This document shows, piece by piece, positions 54,744 to 64,000 of a stretch of 64,000 nt of DNA. A model generated the notes under the pieces. That model did not search any database. It was not told where the DNA came from and saw nothing but the letters and a program-made list of their open reading frames with translations. The stretch is from the NCBI RefSeq assembly GCF_024171735.1, contig NZ_JAMTCH010000003.1, positions 1,414,841 through 1,478,840 of the forward strand. Direction: 5' to 3'. Positions within the stretch are counted from its first letter, which is position 1. The number at the start of each line of letters is the position of its first letter. This DNA is from Prauserella alba. GTDB lineage: Bacteria; Actinomycetota; Actinomycetes; Mycobacteriales; Pseudonocardiaceae. A program made the translations under genes and the position numbers.

Positions 54744-55600
54744 CCCCGGCGTCGCCTGCTCTGCCCGCGTTCGCCCACGGACTCTGTGACGACGCGGCGG
54801 TGTTCCCACCGGGCCTCGCCCCGCTGCCCGACGCGGTGTCCCGGCACCGCGGCCACCGCTCGGCCGCCTACCGTGACCTCGTCGGGCCACTGGTCCTGGC
54901 CGCGCCCGCCCTCGACGAGCTGGGCCCGTTGCTGCGGCCCGACGACGAGCTCGCACTCGCGGTCACCGCACCGGCGGGTCCGGACCAGCTCGCCGGCGCG
55001 GTCGAAGCGGCGGCCGCGCTGCCCGTGCGGATCGTCGCCACGGAGATCGCGGTGCCCGGCGACGTGGGGGAGTTCTTCGCCGAACTCGACGCGCTCGACC
55101 TGCCGGACGCGACCATCCACGTCGAGGTGCCGCGCGACGAGCGCAGGCCGGCGGTGCTCGCCGGGCTCGCGGAACGCGGTCTGCGGGCCAAGTTCCGCAC
55201 CGGCGGGGTCCGCGCCGAGCTGCACCCGCGGGAGGCCGAGCTCGCGGCCGCCGTCGTCGCGGCCGTACGTGCCGATATCGCGTTCAAGGCCACGGCGGGG
55301 CTGCACCACGCGATCCGCAACACCGATCCGGAGACGGGCTTCGAACAGCACGGATTCCTCAACCTGCTGCTCGCGACCGACGCAGCGCTGCAGGGCTCGG
55401 ACGAGAGCGTGGTCGCCGGGCTGCTGGCCCGGCGGGACGGCGCGGCGATCGCCGCGGCGGTCCGCGACCTCGGCGCCGAGCGGGCCAGCACCGTGCGACG
55501 CTCGTTCGTCTCGTTCGGCACCTGCAGCATCCTCGAGCCGCTCGCCGAGCTCGTGGAACTCGACCTGATTCCCGCCGCGCCGGCGGCGGCCAAGGAGTGA
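54740..55600 (+). CDS. Conserved hypothetical of the homogentisate operon
   Basis: The protein has 286 residues from GTG 54740, overlapping the hmgA stop by four bases and ending four bases before fahA. It shows a TIM-barrel-like alternation (ELALAVTAPAGPDQLAGAVE; LPVRIVATEIAVPGD; LRAKFRTGGVRAELHPREAE; DIAFKATAGLHHAIRNTDPE then TGFEQHGFLNLL). FKATAGLHH is reminiscent of conserved barrels acting on phosphates or lyases. No function known to me. By position it may act as a maleylacetoacetate isomerase substitute, since no classical isomerase is present; that is speculation. Confidence 0.75.
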   Translation: MTPASPALPAFAHGLCDDAAVFPPGLAPLPDAVSRHRGHRSAAYRDLVGPLVLAAPALDELGPLLRPDDELALAVTAPAGPDQLAGAVEAAAALPVRIVATEIAVPGDVGEFFAELDALDLPDATIHVEVPRDERRPAVLAGLAERGLRAKFRTGGVRAELHPREAELAAAVVAAVRADIAFKATAGLHHAIRNTDPETGFEQHGFLNLLLATDAALQGSDESVVAGLLARRDGAAIAAAVRDLGAERASTVRRSFVSFGTCSILEPLAELVELDLIPAAPAAAKE

Positions 55601-55604
55601 ACGC

Positions 55605-56774
55605 ATGACCACCATCCCCATCCCCGAGGGCTCGCTGTTCGGGCTCGACAACCTGCCCTACGGCGTGTTCTCCACGCCGGGTACCGGCCCGCGGGTCGGC
55701 GTGCGCGTCGCCGACTCGGTCGTCGACCTCGCCGCGACGCTCGGCGACGCCGAGTTCGCGCGCCCGTCCCTCAACGACTTCATGGCACAGGGGCGCGGCC
55801 GGTGGGACGAGGTGCGGCGGCGGGTCGCCGACCTCGCCGCAGGGGAGATCCCCGACGAGGCGGTGCATCCGGTGTCGGCGGTGACGATGCACCGCCCGTT
55901 CGACGTCGCCGACTACGTCGACTTCTACGCCTCCGAGCACCACGCCACGAACCTCGGCTGCATCCTGCGCCCGAACTCCGAGCCGCTGCTGCCCAACTGG
56001 AAGCACCTGCCGGTCGGCTACCACGGCCGGTCGAGCACCGTCGTGGTCACGGGAACCGACGTCACCCGCCCGTGCGGACAGCGCAAGACCGACGACGGCC
56101 CCGTGTTCGGGCCGTCGCAGCGCCTCGACATCGAAGCGGAACTCGGCTTCGTCGTCGGCGCCGGATCGCCGCTCGGCTCGCGGGTGACCACCGCCGAGTT
56201 CGCCGAGCACGTGTTCGGCGTCGTGCTGGTCAACGACTGGTCGGCACGCGACATCCAGGCGTGGGAGTACCAGCCGCTGGGGCCGAACCTCGGCAAGAGT
56301 TTCGCGACGTCGATCTCCGCGTGGGTGGTGCCGTTGCAGGCGCTGGAGTCCGCCCGCGTCGCCGGGCCGGTGCAGGAGCCGGAGGTGCTGTCGTACCTGG
56401 CCGAGGAGCAGGACTGGGGCCTGGACATCGACCTGGCCGTCAGCTGGAACGGCGAGGTCGTCTCCCGTCCGGTGTACCGGGAGATGTACTGGTCGCCCGC
56501 CCAGATGCTGGCCCACCTGACCGTGAACGGCGCCGCCGCGAGTACGGGCGATCTGTACGCCTCCGGCACGATCTCCGGTTCCGGGAAGCACGAACGGGGC
56601 GCGTTCATCGAGGTCACCTGGGGCGGCCAGGAACCCGTCGACGTGGCGGGGAGGACGAGCACGTTCCTCGAGGACGGCGACGAGGTGACGATCAGCGCCA
56701 CCGCGCCGGGCGCAGACGGTGGCCGCATCGGCTTCGGTGACGTCACCGGCCGCATCCTGCCCGCCCGGACGTGA
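55605..56774 (+). CDS. fahA: Fumarylacetoacetase
   Basis: The protein has 389 residues. It is the last enzyme of tyrosine degradation, hydrolysing fumarylacetoacetate to fumarate and acetoacetate. Family motifs: FYASEHHATNLGCILRPN, LPVGYHGRSSTVV with the catalytic His, DIEAELGFVVGAG (metal Glu), VLVNDWSARDIQAWEYQPLG and TSISAWVVPLQAL. The N-terminal SH3-like domain occupies residues 1-105. It lies four bases after the unknown gene; the operon continues briefly into a broken CoA-transferase gene. Confidence 0.93.
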   Translation: MTTIPIPEGSLFGLDNLPYGVFSTPGTGPRVGVRVADSVVDLAATLGDAEFARPSLNDFMAQGRGRWDEVRRRVADLAAGEIPDEAVHPVSAVTMHRPFDVADYVDFYASEHHATNLGCILRPNSEPLLPNWKHLPVGYHGRSSTVVVTGTDVTRPCGQRKTDDGPVFGPSQRLDIEAELGFVVGAGSPLGSRVTTAEFAEHVFGVVLVNDWSARDIQAWEYQPLGPNLGKSFATSISAWVVPLQALESARVAGPVQEPEVLSYLAEEQDWGLDIDLAVSWNGEVVSRPVYREMYWSPAQMLAHLTVNGAAASTGDLYASGTISGSGKHERGAFIEVTWGGQEPVDVAGRTSTFLEDGDEVTISATAPGADGGRIGFGDVTGRILPART

Positions 56775-56778
56775 GGGC

Positions 56779-56898
56779 GTGAGCGGCGGCAAGGTCGAGA
56801 AGCGGGTCCGGGCGTGTGAGGAGAGCTTCGACTCCGCCCTGTCGTTCGGCATGATCCGCGGCGGCCACATCGACACCGCGGTGCTCGCGGTGGACTGA
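56779..56898 (+). pseudogene. Fragment of a 3-oxoacid CoA-transferase subunit B gene
   Basis: GTG 56779 to TGA 56898 encodes 39 residues. ESFDSALSFGMIRGGHIDTA then VLAVD matches the highly conserved internal segment FDSAxSFGMIRGGHIDxxVLGAxxVD of ScoB/PcaJ-type subunits, where a protein of about 210 residues is expected. A terminator follows immediately. It is a deletion remnant of a gene that would have converted acetoacetate, the product of FahA, to acetoacetyl-CoA. Confidence 0.75.
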
Positions 56899-56915
56899 AC
56901 CCGGGCGCGGTGCCG

Positions 56916-56960
56916 CCGGAAGGGGGCGGCCGGGCTTCGAGTCCGGCCGCCCCCTTCCGG
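56916..56960 (+). terminator. Terminator of the homogentisate operon
   Basis: Eighteen-base arms (CCGGAAGGGGGCGGCCGG and complement) with a 9-base loop. The following 250 bases to the acyltransferase start hold no other recognised feature. Confidence 0.88.
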
Positions 56961-57215
56961 CTCCGGACGCGGGACGCCGGCGGTGGGCGGCGCGCGGACG
57001 TCGCGCTCCCCGAACGTCCCGGCCGCGGCCAGGCCCGCGTTCGCACCCTCTCCCGACGCGGTGACCAGGGGAGACGTACATCGTTTCCGATTTTCCCGGC
57101 GGCGGAGCCAACCTTTTCGGCGCATTCTGCGTCACAGTGCACGGAAGTGGTGGAAACCACCTGAATGGGGGTTGGCATCATGGAGCGCCGGTAAAGAAGG
57201 AGAGTGAGGTACGCC

Positions 57216-59255
57216 GTGACGCAGTCGCCGCCAGCGCCGCCGGAGGTGTCGACGCCGGTCGCCCCGGCACCGGGCAAGACCCGGTACCGGCCCGAACTGC
57301 AGGGCCTTCGCGCGCTCGCCTGTGCGCTGGTGGTCATCTACCACGTGTGGCTGGACCGGGTCTCCGGCGGCGTGGACGTGTTCTTCTTCGTCACCGGTTT
57401 CCTCATCACCGGACAGCTCTTCCGCGCGAGCCTGCGCGACCGGGTGCGGTTCCGCGCCACCTGGGGCCGGTTCGTCAAACGGCTCTTCCCGGCGATGATG
57501 ACCGTCCTCGTCGGCACCGTCATCGGCGCCTACTTCCTGCTGCCGGAGACGCGCTGGGAGCAGACCGCGGGTGAGATCGTCGCCTCGGCCCTGTTCTTCG
57601 AGAACTGGCAGCTGGCGGCCCAGTCCGCCGACTACTTCGCCCAGCACGACCAGGCGAGCATCGTGCAGCACTTCTGGTCGCTGTCCATCCAGGGCCAGTT
57701 CTACCTCGTGTGGCCACTGTTGATCGCCGCGTTCGCGTTCGTCGTCAAGCGGCTCGGCGGGAACCTGCACCGGTGGCTGATCGGCCTGCTGACGGTGCTG
57801 ACGGCCGGGTCGCTGGCCTACTCGGTGTACCTCACGGCCGCGGACCAGCAGTTCGCCTACTTCATGTCGGCGACCCGCGTGTGGGAGTTCGCCATCGGCG
57901 GGCTCGTGGCGCTGGCCATCGACAAGCTGGCCGTGCCGAGGGCACTCCGGGTGCTGCTCGGCTGGCTCGGCGTCGCGGGCCTCGTGCTGTGCGGCCTGGT
58001 GCTGCAGGTCGGCACCATGTTCCCCGGCTACGTGGCACTGTGGCCGGTCGTGGCGGCCGCGCTGGTCCTGGTGGCCGGTCAAACGGGCACGGTGCTCGGC
58101 GCCGACCGCATCCTCTCGTCACGGCTGCTGAACTACCTGGGCAACCTCAGCTTCTCGCTGTATCTGTGGCACTGGCCCGTGCTGCTGTTCTACGTGATGC
58201 TGCGGGACCGGCCCGAGGTCGGCCTGCGCGGCGGTGCGGTCGTCATCGCCGTGTCGCTGGCACTGGCGATGCTGACCTATCACCTGGTGGAACAGCCGGT
58301 ACTGCGGGCGAAACTGGACACGCGCACCGTGTGGGGGTCCTACCGGGTCGGCGCGGCGACGCTCGCGGTCGTGCTCGCCCTGGCGGGTGCGTGGCAGCTG
58401 GCTGCCGTCGAACGGGCCACGTTCGTGCAGAAGGAGGACGACCCGGCCTACCCCGGCGCGGAAGTCCTCTCGCCCGACGGGCCCCGTGCCGCCGGCGACG
58501 CCGAACCGATCCCGCCGTTCGCGGCGCTGCCCAAGCAGTACGACAACTTCACCGAGGAGCAGTGCCGCCACTCGGACAAGAACGAGATCGTGATCATCTG
58601 CAACGAAAGCCTGCATCCGAACCCGACGCGGCGCATCGTCGTTGCAGGCGACTCGCATTCGCAGCAGTTCAACGCCGCACTGCGGCCCGCGGCGGAGAAG
58701 GCGGGCTGGGAGATCATCTCCATGGGCCGCGGCGGCTGCCCGCTCACCACGGTGGCGCCCAACAACCCGGAGTGCACGGCCTGGAACGAGACGGTCATGC
58801 AGGAGATCCTCGAGATCAAGCCCGACGCCGTGTTCACCATGGCCAGCCGGGACGCCCACCCGCTGCGGGACGAGGTCACCCCACCCGGCTACGTCGAGCA
58901 GTGGCGGACGCTGGAGGAGGCGGGCATCCCGGTGATCGCCGCCCGTGACAACCCGCGGTACAACCGCTCCCTGGCCGAGTGTGCCGAGAAGCGCGGTGTG
59001 GACCACCCGTCGTGCTCGGTCTCGCGCGAGAAGGTCTACGACCCCCAGCCGTCGTGGACGGCGGTGGAGAACATGCCGCAGAACGTGCACTTCGCCGACT
59101 TCAGCGACTACTTCTGCACGCCGACCGAATGCCCGCCGATGATCGGGAACGTGCTGGTCTACCTGGACAACAACCACATCACGAAGGCGTACATGAAGAC
59201 GTTGGCGCCGATGGTGCGGGAGCGCCTGTCCGGGATCCTCGACCGCGTCGGCTGA
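57216..59255 (+). CDS. OafA/YrhL-type acyltransferase with SGNH domain
   Basis: The protein has about 679 residues (GTG 57216 with GAGG seven bases before; GTG 57204 possible). Residues 20-370 are a membrane acyltransferase-3 domain with about ten helices, including RPELQGLRALACALVVIYHV and the conserved GGVDVFFFVTGFLITGQLFR. An extracytoplasmic SGNH-hydrolase-like domain follows (400-680): RIVVAGDSHSQQFNA (block I), GRGGCPLT and LDNNHITKAYMK (D-x-x-H). Such fusions O-acetylate cell-surface polysaccharides or peptidoglycan. Convergent with the small membrane gene on its right. Confidence 0.92.
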   Translation: MTQSPPAPPEVSTPVAPAPGKTRYRPELQGLRALACALVVIYHVWLDRVSGGVDVFFFVTGFLITGQLFRASLRDRVRFRATWGRFVKRLFPAMMTVLVGTVIGAYFLLPETRWEQTAGEIVASALFFENWQLAAQSADYFAQHDQASIVQHFWSLSIQGQFYLVWPLLIAAFAFVVKRLGGNLHRWLIGLLTVLTAGSLAYSVYLTAADQQFAYFMSATRVWEFAIGGLVALAIDKLAVPRALRVLLGWLGVAGLVLCGLVLQVGTMFPGYVALWPVVAAALVLVAGQTGTVLGADRILSSRLLNYLGNLSFSLYLWHWPVLLFYVMLRDRPEVGLRGGAVVIAVSLALAMLTYHLVEQPVLRAKLDTRTVWGSYRVGAATLAVVLALAGAWQLAAVERATFVQKEDDPAYPGAEVLSPDGPRAAGDAEPIPPFAALPKQYDNFTEEQCRHSDKNEIVIICNESLHPNPTRRIVVAGDSHSQQFNAALRPAAEKAGWEIISMGRGGCPLTTVAPNNPECTAWNETVMQEILEIKPDAVFTMASRDAHPLRDEVTPPGYVEQWRTLEEAGIPVIAARDNPRYNRSLAECAEKRGVDHPSCSVSREKVYDPQPSWTAVENMPQNVHFADFSDYFCTPTECPPMIGNVLVYLDNNHITKAYMKTLAPMVRERLSGILDRVG

Positions 59256-59264
59256 GCACGCCGC

Positions 59265-59308
59265 GACCCGGCCGGGGCGAGGCGATTTCCCGCCGCCCCG
59301 GCCGGGTC
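59265..59308. terminator. Bidirectional terminator
   Basis: Fifteen-base arms (GACCCGGCCGGGGCG and complement) between the convergent acyltransferase and small membrane protein genes. Confidence 0.85.
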
Positions 59309-59312
59309 CACC

Positions 59313-59516
59313 TCATTCGCGGCGGCGGCTCTTCGCCCGCTGATAGAAGTACGCGGCCCAGAAACCGACGGCCGCGAGGACCATCACGACGGCGAACACC
59401 CACATGCCGAGGTTCGGCTCGACCTCGGTCAGCATGAACGCGACCGCCGCCACGGCCAGCACGGACAGCGCGATCATGCCGTGCACGACGCGGCGCGGGA
59501 TCTCGATGTCGGCCAT
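59313..59516 (-). CDS. Small two-helix membrane protein
   Basis: The protein has 67 residues from ATG 59516 (AGGA eight bases upstream; ATG 59525 also possible). Two hydrophobic helices (HGMIALSVLAVAAVAFMLTE; LGMWVFAVVMVLAAVGFWAA) and a basic tail (YQRAKSRRRE). Small actinobacterial membrane protein without assigned function. Confidence 0.7.
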   Translation of the reverse strand: MADIEIPRRVVHGMIALSVLAVAAVAFMLTEVEPNLGMWVFAVVMVLAAVGFWAAYFYQRAKSRRRE

Positions 59517-59604
59517 GCCGGTCATCCTGCCAAGGCTTCCCGTCCCGCCGGTGACCGGTCCGGGTGCGGGCGGGCGGTGTGCCGCGTTGCCGGGCAGCTC
59601 CCGG

Positions 59605-60750
59605 TCAGAGCCCCCAGTCGGCCGTCACGGCGTCGTTGTCGGAACCCGGCCGGTGCGGCGGGTCGGGTACCGGCGGGCTCGTGCGCGAGAAGCGCGGTGC
59701 GGGGGCGGGCTGCACCACCCCGTCGATCTCGATGAACGTCTGCCGCGCCGCGACGTGGGGATGGTCGGCGACCTCGTCCCAGGTCAGCACGGGGGTGACG
59801 CACGCGTCGGTGCCGTCGAAGACGGCGGCCCACTCGTCCCGCGTGCGGCTCGCGAAGACCTGCGTGAACCGTGCCCGCAACGCGGGCCAGCCGGAGCGGT
59901 CGTTCTGGTCGGGCAGCGCCTCGGCAGCGAGGCCGAGACCGTCGATCAGGTGTGCGTAGAACTGCGATTCGAGCGCGCCGACCGCGACGTACCGGCCGTC
60001 CGAGCAGACGTAGGTGTCGTAGAACGGGGCACCCGAGTCGAGCAGATTGCCCGCGCGCTCCGAGGACCAGGCGCCGACGCCGCGCAGTGCCCAGAGCAGC
60101 TGGGTGAGCACGCTCGCACCGTCGACCATCGCCGCGTCGACCACCTGGCCACTGCCGGAACGCTCGCGCTCCCACAACGCCGAGAGGACGCCGGTGAGCA
60201 GGAACATGGAACCGCCGCCGTAGTCACCGACGAGGTTGAGCGGCGGCGGGGGCGGCTCCTCGGCCCGGCCGATCGCGTGCAGCGACCCGGTCAGGCTGAT
60301 GTAGTTGATGTCGTGGCCCGCCTGCCTCGCCATCGGCCCGTCCTGGCCCCAGCCGGTCATCCGCCCGTAGACGAGCCGCGGGTTGGCCGCGGTGCATTCG
60401 TCGGGCCCGAGGCCGAGCCGCTCGGCCACGCCCGGCCGGAACCCTTCGAGCAGCACGTCGGCCCGTGCCACGAGGTCGCGGACGAACCGCGTTCCGTCGG
60501 CGTCCTTGAGGTCGGCCGCCACCGAACGCTTGCCCCGCATCAGATGGTCGAGTTCGCCGCCGTGGATGTCGAGCGCGCCGGACGGGCGCTCCACCCGGAC
60601 GACGTCCGCGCCGAGATCGGCCAGGATCATGCCGGCGTGCGGAACCGGTCCGATGGCGGGCAGTTCCACGACTTTCAGACCACTGAGAGGGCCAGGCACG
60701 TTGTCGTTCACCTCGTCGTTCGGGCGTTGGTTGTGGGCCGACTCCGTCAC
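59605..60750 (-). CDS. CaiB/BaiF CoA transferase, alpha-methylacyl-CoA racemase type
   Basis: The protein has 381 residues. It belongs to the family III CoA-transferase fold and most resembles AMACR/Mcr: [57 protein letters not shown] with [20 protein letters not shown] (catalytic His), and [20 protein letters not shown]. It epimerises 2-methylacyl-CoAs in branched fatty acid or sterol breakdown. The neighbouring oxidation genes (SDR, acyl-CoA dehydrogenase) fit such a pathway. Confidence 0.88.
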   Translation of the reverse strand: MTESAHNQRPNDEVNDNVPGPLSGLKVVELPAIGPVPHAGMILADLGADVVRVERPSGALDIHGGELDHLMRGKRSVAADLKDADGTRFVRDLVARADVLLEGFRPGVAERLGLGPDECTAANPRLVYGRMTGWGQDGPMARQAGHDINYISLTGSLHAIGRAEEPPPPPLNLVGDYGGGSMFLLTGVLSALWERERSGSGQVVDAAMVDGASVLTQLLWALRGVGAWSSERAGNLLDSGAPFYDTYVCSDGRYVAVGALESQFYAHLIDGLGLAAEALPDQNDRSGWPALRARFTQVFASRTRDEWAAVFDGTDACVTPVLTWDEVADHPHVAARQTFIEIDGVVQPAPAPRFSRTSPPVPDPPHRPGSDNDAVTADWGL

Positions 60751-60755
60751 AGTAG

Positions 60756-61937
<1,182 letters not shown>

Positions 61938-62044
61938 GGCACGACAACCCGAGACACGCGAACCCGGCGCCGCCGGGCAACGCCCCGGGCGCTGCTGCCC
62001 GGGCACAAGCCTGTACATCGTCGTACACCGGAGGAGAAGAACGC

Positions 62045-62806
62045 ATGGACATCGCAGGATCGGTCGCACTGGTCACCGGCGGAGCGTCCGGTCTCGGACT
62101 CGCCACCGTGCGCGAGCTGCACGGGCAGGGCGCGAAGATCGTGATCCTCGACCTGCCGTCGTCGGACGGCGAGACCGTCGCCCAGCAGCTGGGCGAGAAC
62201 GTCGTGTTCGCCCCGGGCGACGTGACGAAGGAGGACGACGTCGCAGCAGCCGTCGACGCCGCCGCGAACCTCGGCCCGCTGCGGATCACGGTCAACTGCG
62301 CGGGGATCGGCAACGCGGTCAAGACCGTGTCGAAGAAGGGCGCGTTCCCGCTCGCCGACTTCACCAAGGTCGTGAACATCAACCTCATCGGCACGTTCAA
62401 CGTCATCCGGCTCGCCGCCGAGCGTATGTCGCAGACCGAGGAGGTCGGCGAGGAGCGCGGCGTCATCGTCAACACCGCGTCGGTGGCCGCCTACGACGGC
62501 CAGGTCGGCCAGGCCGCGTACTCGGCGTCGAAGGGCGGCATCGTCGGCATGACCCTGCCGATCGCCCGGGACCTGGCGAGCCTGAAGATCCGCGTGGTCA
62601 CGATCGCGCCGGGCCTGTTCGAGACCCCACTGTTCGCGGGCCTGCCCGAGGACGCCGTCAAGTCGCTCGGCGAGCAGGTGCCGCACCCCTCACGGCTGGG
62701 CGACCCGGCCGAGTACGGCTCGCTGGCGCGGCACATCGTCGAGAATCCGATGCTCAACGGGGAGACCATCCGGCTCGACGGCGCGATCCGCATGGCCCCG
62801 CGCTGA
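62045..62806 (+). CDS. SDR, 3-hydroxyacyl-CoA dehydrogenase type II-like
   Basis: The protein has 253 residues with GGAGGAGAA upstream. It has SDR motifs: [20 protein letters not shown] (NAD loop), VNCAGIGNA (NAG), Ser in [14 protein letters not shown] and [20 protein letters not shown] (Tyr/Lys). The pattern [20 protein letters not shown] and [20 protein letters not shown] then RLGDPAEYG is that of HSD17B10-like 3-hydroxyacyl-CoA dehydrogenases, acting in beta-oxidation of (branched) acyl-CoAs. It precedes, convergently, the acyl-CoA dehydrogenase gene. Confidence 0.9.
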   Translation: MDIAGSVALVTGGASGLGLATVRELHGQGAKIVILDLPSSDGETVAQQLGENVVFAPGDVTKEDDVAAAVDAAANLGPLRITVNCAGIGNAVKTVSKKGAFPLADFTKVVNINLIGTFNVIRLAAERMSQTEEVGEERGVIVNTASVAAYDGQVGQAAYSASKGGIVGMTLPIARDLASLKIRVVTIAPGLFETPLFAGLPEDAVKSLGEQVPHPSRLGDPAEYGSLARHIVENPMLNGETIRLDGAIRMAPR

Positions 62807-62823
62807 CGGCATGCCCGCGACGT

Positions 62824-62861
62824 CCGGGTCGGCGCCGCCCTGCGCGGCGGCGCCGACCCGG
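62824..62861. terminator. Bidirectional terminator
   Basis: Arms CCGGGTCGGCGCCGCC and complement with a 6-base loop between convergent SDR and acyl-CoA dehydrogenase genes. Confidence 0.88.
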
Positions 62862-62872
62862 GCCGCGGGCGG

Positions 62873-64000
62873 TCAGAGCCCGTCGCGGGCCACCAGCTGG
62901 GAGACGATCACGTTCCGCTGGATCTCGTTCGTGCCCTCGCCGACGATCATCAACGGTGCGTCCCGGAAGTAGCGTTCGACGTCGAACTCGGTCGAATAGC
63001 CGTACCCACCGTGCACCCGCACCGCGTTCAGGGCGATCTCCATCGCCGTCTCGGAGCAGAACAGTTTGGCCATGCCGGCCTCCATGTCCGCGCGCTGTCC
63101 CGAGTCGTAGCGCCGCGCCGCGTGCAGCAGCAGCTGCCGCGCCGCGGTGAGCTTGGTGCCCATCTCCGCGAGGTGGTTGCCGACCGACTGGTGCTGCCAG
63201 ATCGGAACACCGAACGACTCACGTTCCTGCGCATAGCGGAGCGCGTCGTCGAACGCCGCGCGCGCGACGCCGGTGGCCCGGGCGGCGACCTGGATGCGGC
63301 CGACCTCGAGCCCCCGCATCATCTGCCCGAATCCCTTGCCTTCGACCCCGCCGAGCAGCGCATCGCAGGGCACCCGGCAGTCGTCGAACGTGAGCTCGCA
63401 GCTCTCGACGCCCTTGTACCCGAGTTTCGGCAGGTCACGGGAGACCGAGAAACCCGGTGTGTCCTTCTCCACCAGCAGCACGCTGATGCCGCGATGGGCC
63501 GGTTCGGCAGCCGGATCGGTCTTGCACAGCACGGCCACCAGCCCGGCGCGGCGGGCGTTGCTGATCCAGGTCTTCGCACCGTTGAGTACGTAACCGGCTG
63601 AGGAGTCCCCATTACCGTCGGCGGGTGCGGCGACCGTCCGCATCGCCTGCAGGTCCGACCCGCCGCCGGGCTCGGTGAGCGCCATCGTCGCGCGCAGCTC
63701 GCCGGTCGCCATCCGCGGCAGGTACCGCTGCTTCTGCTCCTCGGTGCCGTAGGCCGACAGCAGCTTCGCGACGACCGTGTGCCCGCCCATCGCACCGGCG
63801 AGGCTCATCCACCCACGGGCGAGCTCCTCGGTCACGAGCGCATAGCACGGCGCCGAGACCTGTACGTCCCCGTAGGGCTCCGGCACGGCCAGGCCGAAGA
63901 TCCCGAGCTGCTTCATCTGCTCGATGAGCGCCTCGGGGTAGGTGTTGTCGTGTTCCAGTTGCCGCACCACCGGACGCACGTCGCGATCGACGAAGTCACG
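62873..64000 (-). CDS. Acyl-CoA dehydrogenase (5' end outside the window)
   Basis: At least 375 residues are visible; the N-terminus lies beyond the right edge (the frame is open to 64000, reading RDFVDRDVRPVVRQLEHDNT). It has the FAD-dependent family features: MALTEPGGGSDLQAMRTV, TWISNARRAGLVAVLCKT, GFSVSRDLPKLGYKGVESCE, RESFGVPIWQHQSVGNHLAE, VHGGYGYSTEFDVERYFRDA then GEGTNEIQRNVI. It catalyses the first step of beta-oxidation. The Gly-Glu-Gly-Thr-Asn region carries the usual base Glu. Confidence 0.93.
   Translation of the reverse strand, partial: RDFVDRDVRPVVRQLEHDNTYPEALIEQMKQLGIFGLAVPEPYGDVQVSAPCYALVTEELARGWMSLAGAMGGHTVVAKLLSAYGTEEQKQRYLPRMATGELRATMALTEPGGGSDLQAMRTVAAPADGNGDSSAGYVLNGAKTWISNARRAGLVAVLCKTDPAAEPAHRGISVLLVEKDTPGFSVSRDLPKLGYKGVESCELTFDDCRVPCDALLGGVEGKGFGQMMRGLEVGRIQVAARATGVARAAFDDALRYAQERESFGVPIWQHQSVGNHLAEMGTKLTAARQLLLHAARRYDSGQRADMEAGMAKLFCSETAMEIALNAVRVHGGYGYSTEFDVERYFRDAPLMIVGEGTNEIQRNVIVSQLVARDGL

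Overview
The window is high-GC actinobacterial DNA. Family content (WhiB- and SsgA-like proteins, XRE/DUF5753-DUF397 pairs, a dsDNA-type FtsK/TraB conjugative ATPase, DUF2637, a DUF1992 protein) and frequent GTG starts with GGAGG-type ribosome binding sites suggest a Pseudonocardiales member (Saccharomonospora/Prauserella/Amycolatopsis-like). The genus is an inference.

About 1-1830 holds a truncated unknown gene and two small lipoproteins. At 1864-22026 three copies of the 3' end of a tRNA-Pro(GGG) gene mark two integrative elements in tandem. The left one (1864-4304) is a decayed remnant with no integrase: a membrane protein, a DUF397 gene and a DUF5753 regulator that has lost its HTH. The right one (4305-22026, 17.7 kb) is an apparently complete actinomycete integrative and conjugative element (AICE). 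It has 49-bp identical att cores, 19-bp arm repeats at both ends, an XRE regulator with a KsgA/Erm-like methyltransferase, and a GntR repressor with a 34-bp palindromic operator. It also has a Nudix protein, lytic transglycosylase, SsgA-like protein, DUF2637 spread protein, TraB-like translocase, M23 peptidase, SSB, WhiB and a DUF3631 replication ATPase followed by iterons, then Xis and Int next to the intact tRNA.

22.4-28.1 kb is ordinary chromosome: membrane protein, YdcF-like protein, acyl-CoA thioesterase, Glu/Leu/Phe/Val dehydrogenase with a divergent LysR, PspC and DUF1992. At 28290-30910 lies an ISL3-family element with 24-bp terminal repeats, a perfect 8-bp target duplication (ACGTTGCA) and two passenger genes, a MarR regulator and an SDR.

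31.2-49.9 kb is a polymorphic-toxin locus and the most interesting part. A 3461-residue secreted RHS/YD-repeat protein ends in a NucA/NucB-type nuclease tip with a translationally coupled immunity gene. A silent tip plus SUKH immunity gene lies upstream in the opposite orientation. It is joined to a 743-bp linker almost identical to the one in the main gene, so recombination between these inverted repeats would swap the tips in frame. Downstream is a decaying row of further orphan tips and immunity genes (one with an amber codon, one frameshifted, several truncated), with an IS3 insertion among them. Most tip stop codons overlap the next immunity start (TGATG, ATGA or GTGA).

50.1-64 kb is chromosomal metabolism: KptA, TetR, a DUF2236 oxygenase, a MarR-controlled homogentisate operon (hmgA, unknown, fahA, remnant of a CoA-transferase gene), an OafA-like acyltransferase, and a fatty-acid/branched-acyl-CoA group (AMACR-type CoA transferase, nitronate monooxygenase, 3-hydroxyacyl-CoA dehydrogenase-like SDR, acyl-CoA dehydrogenase running off the window).
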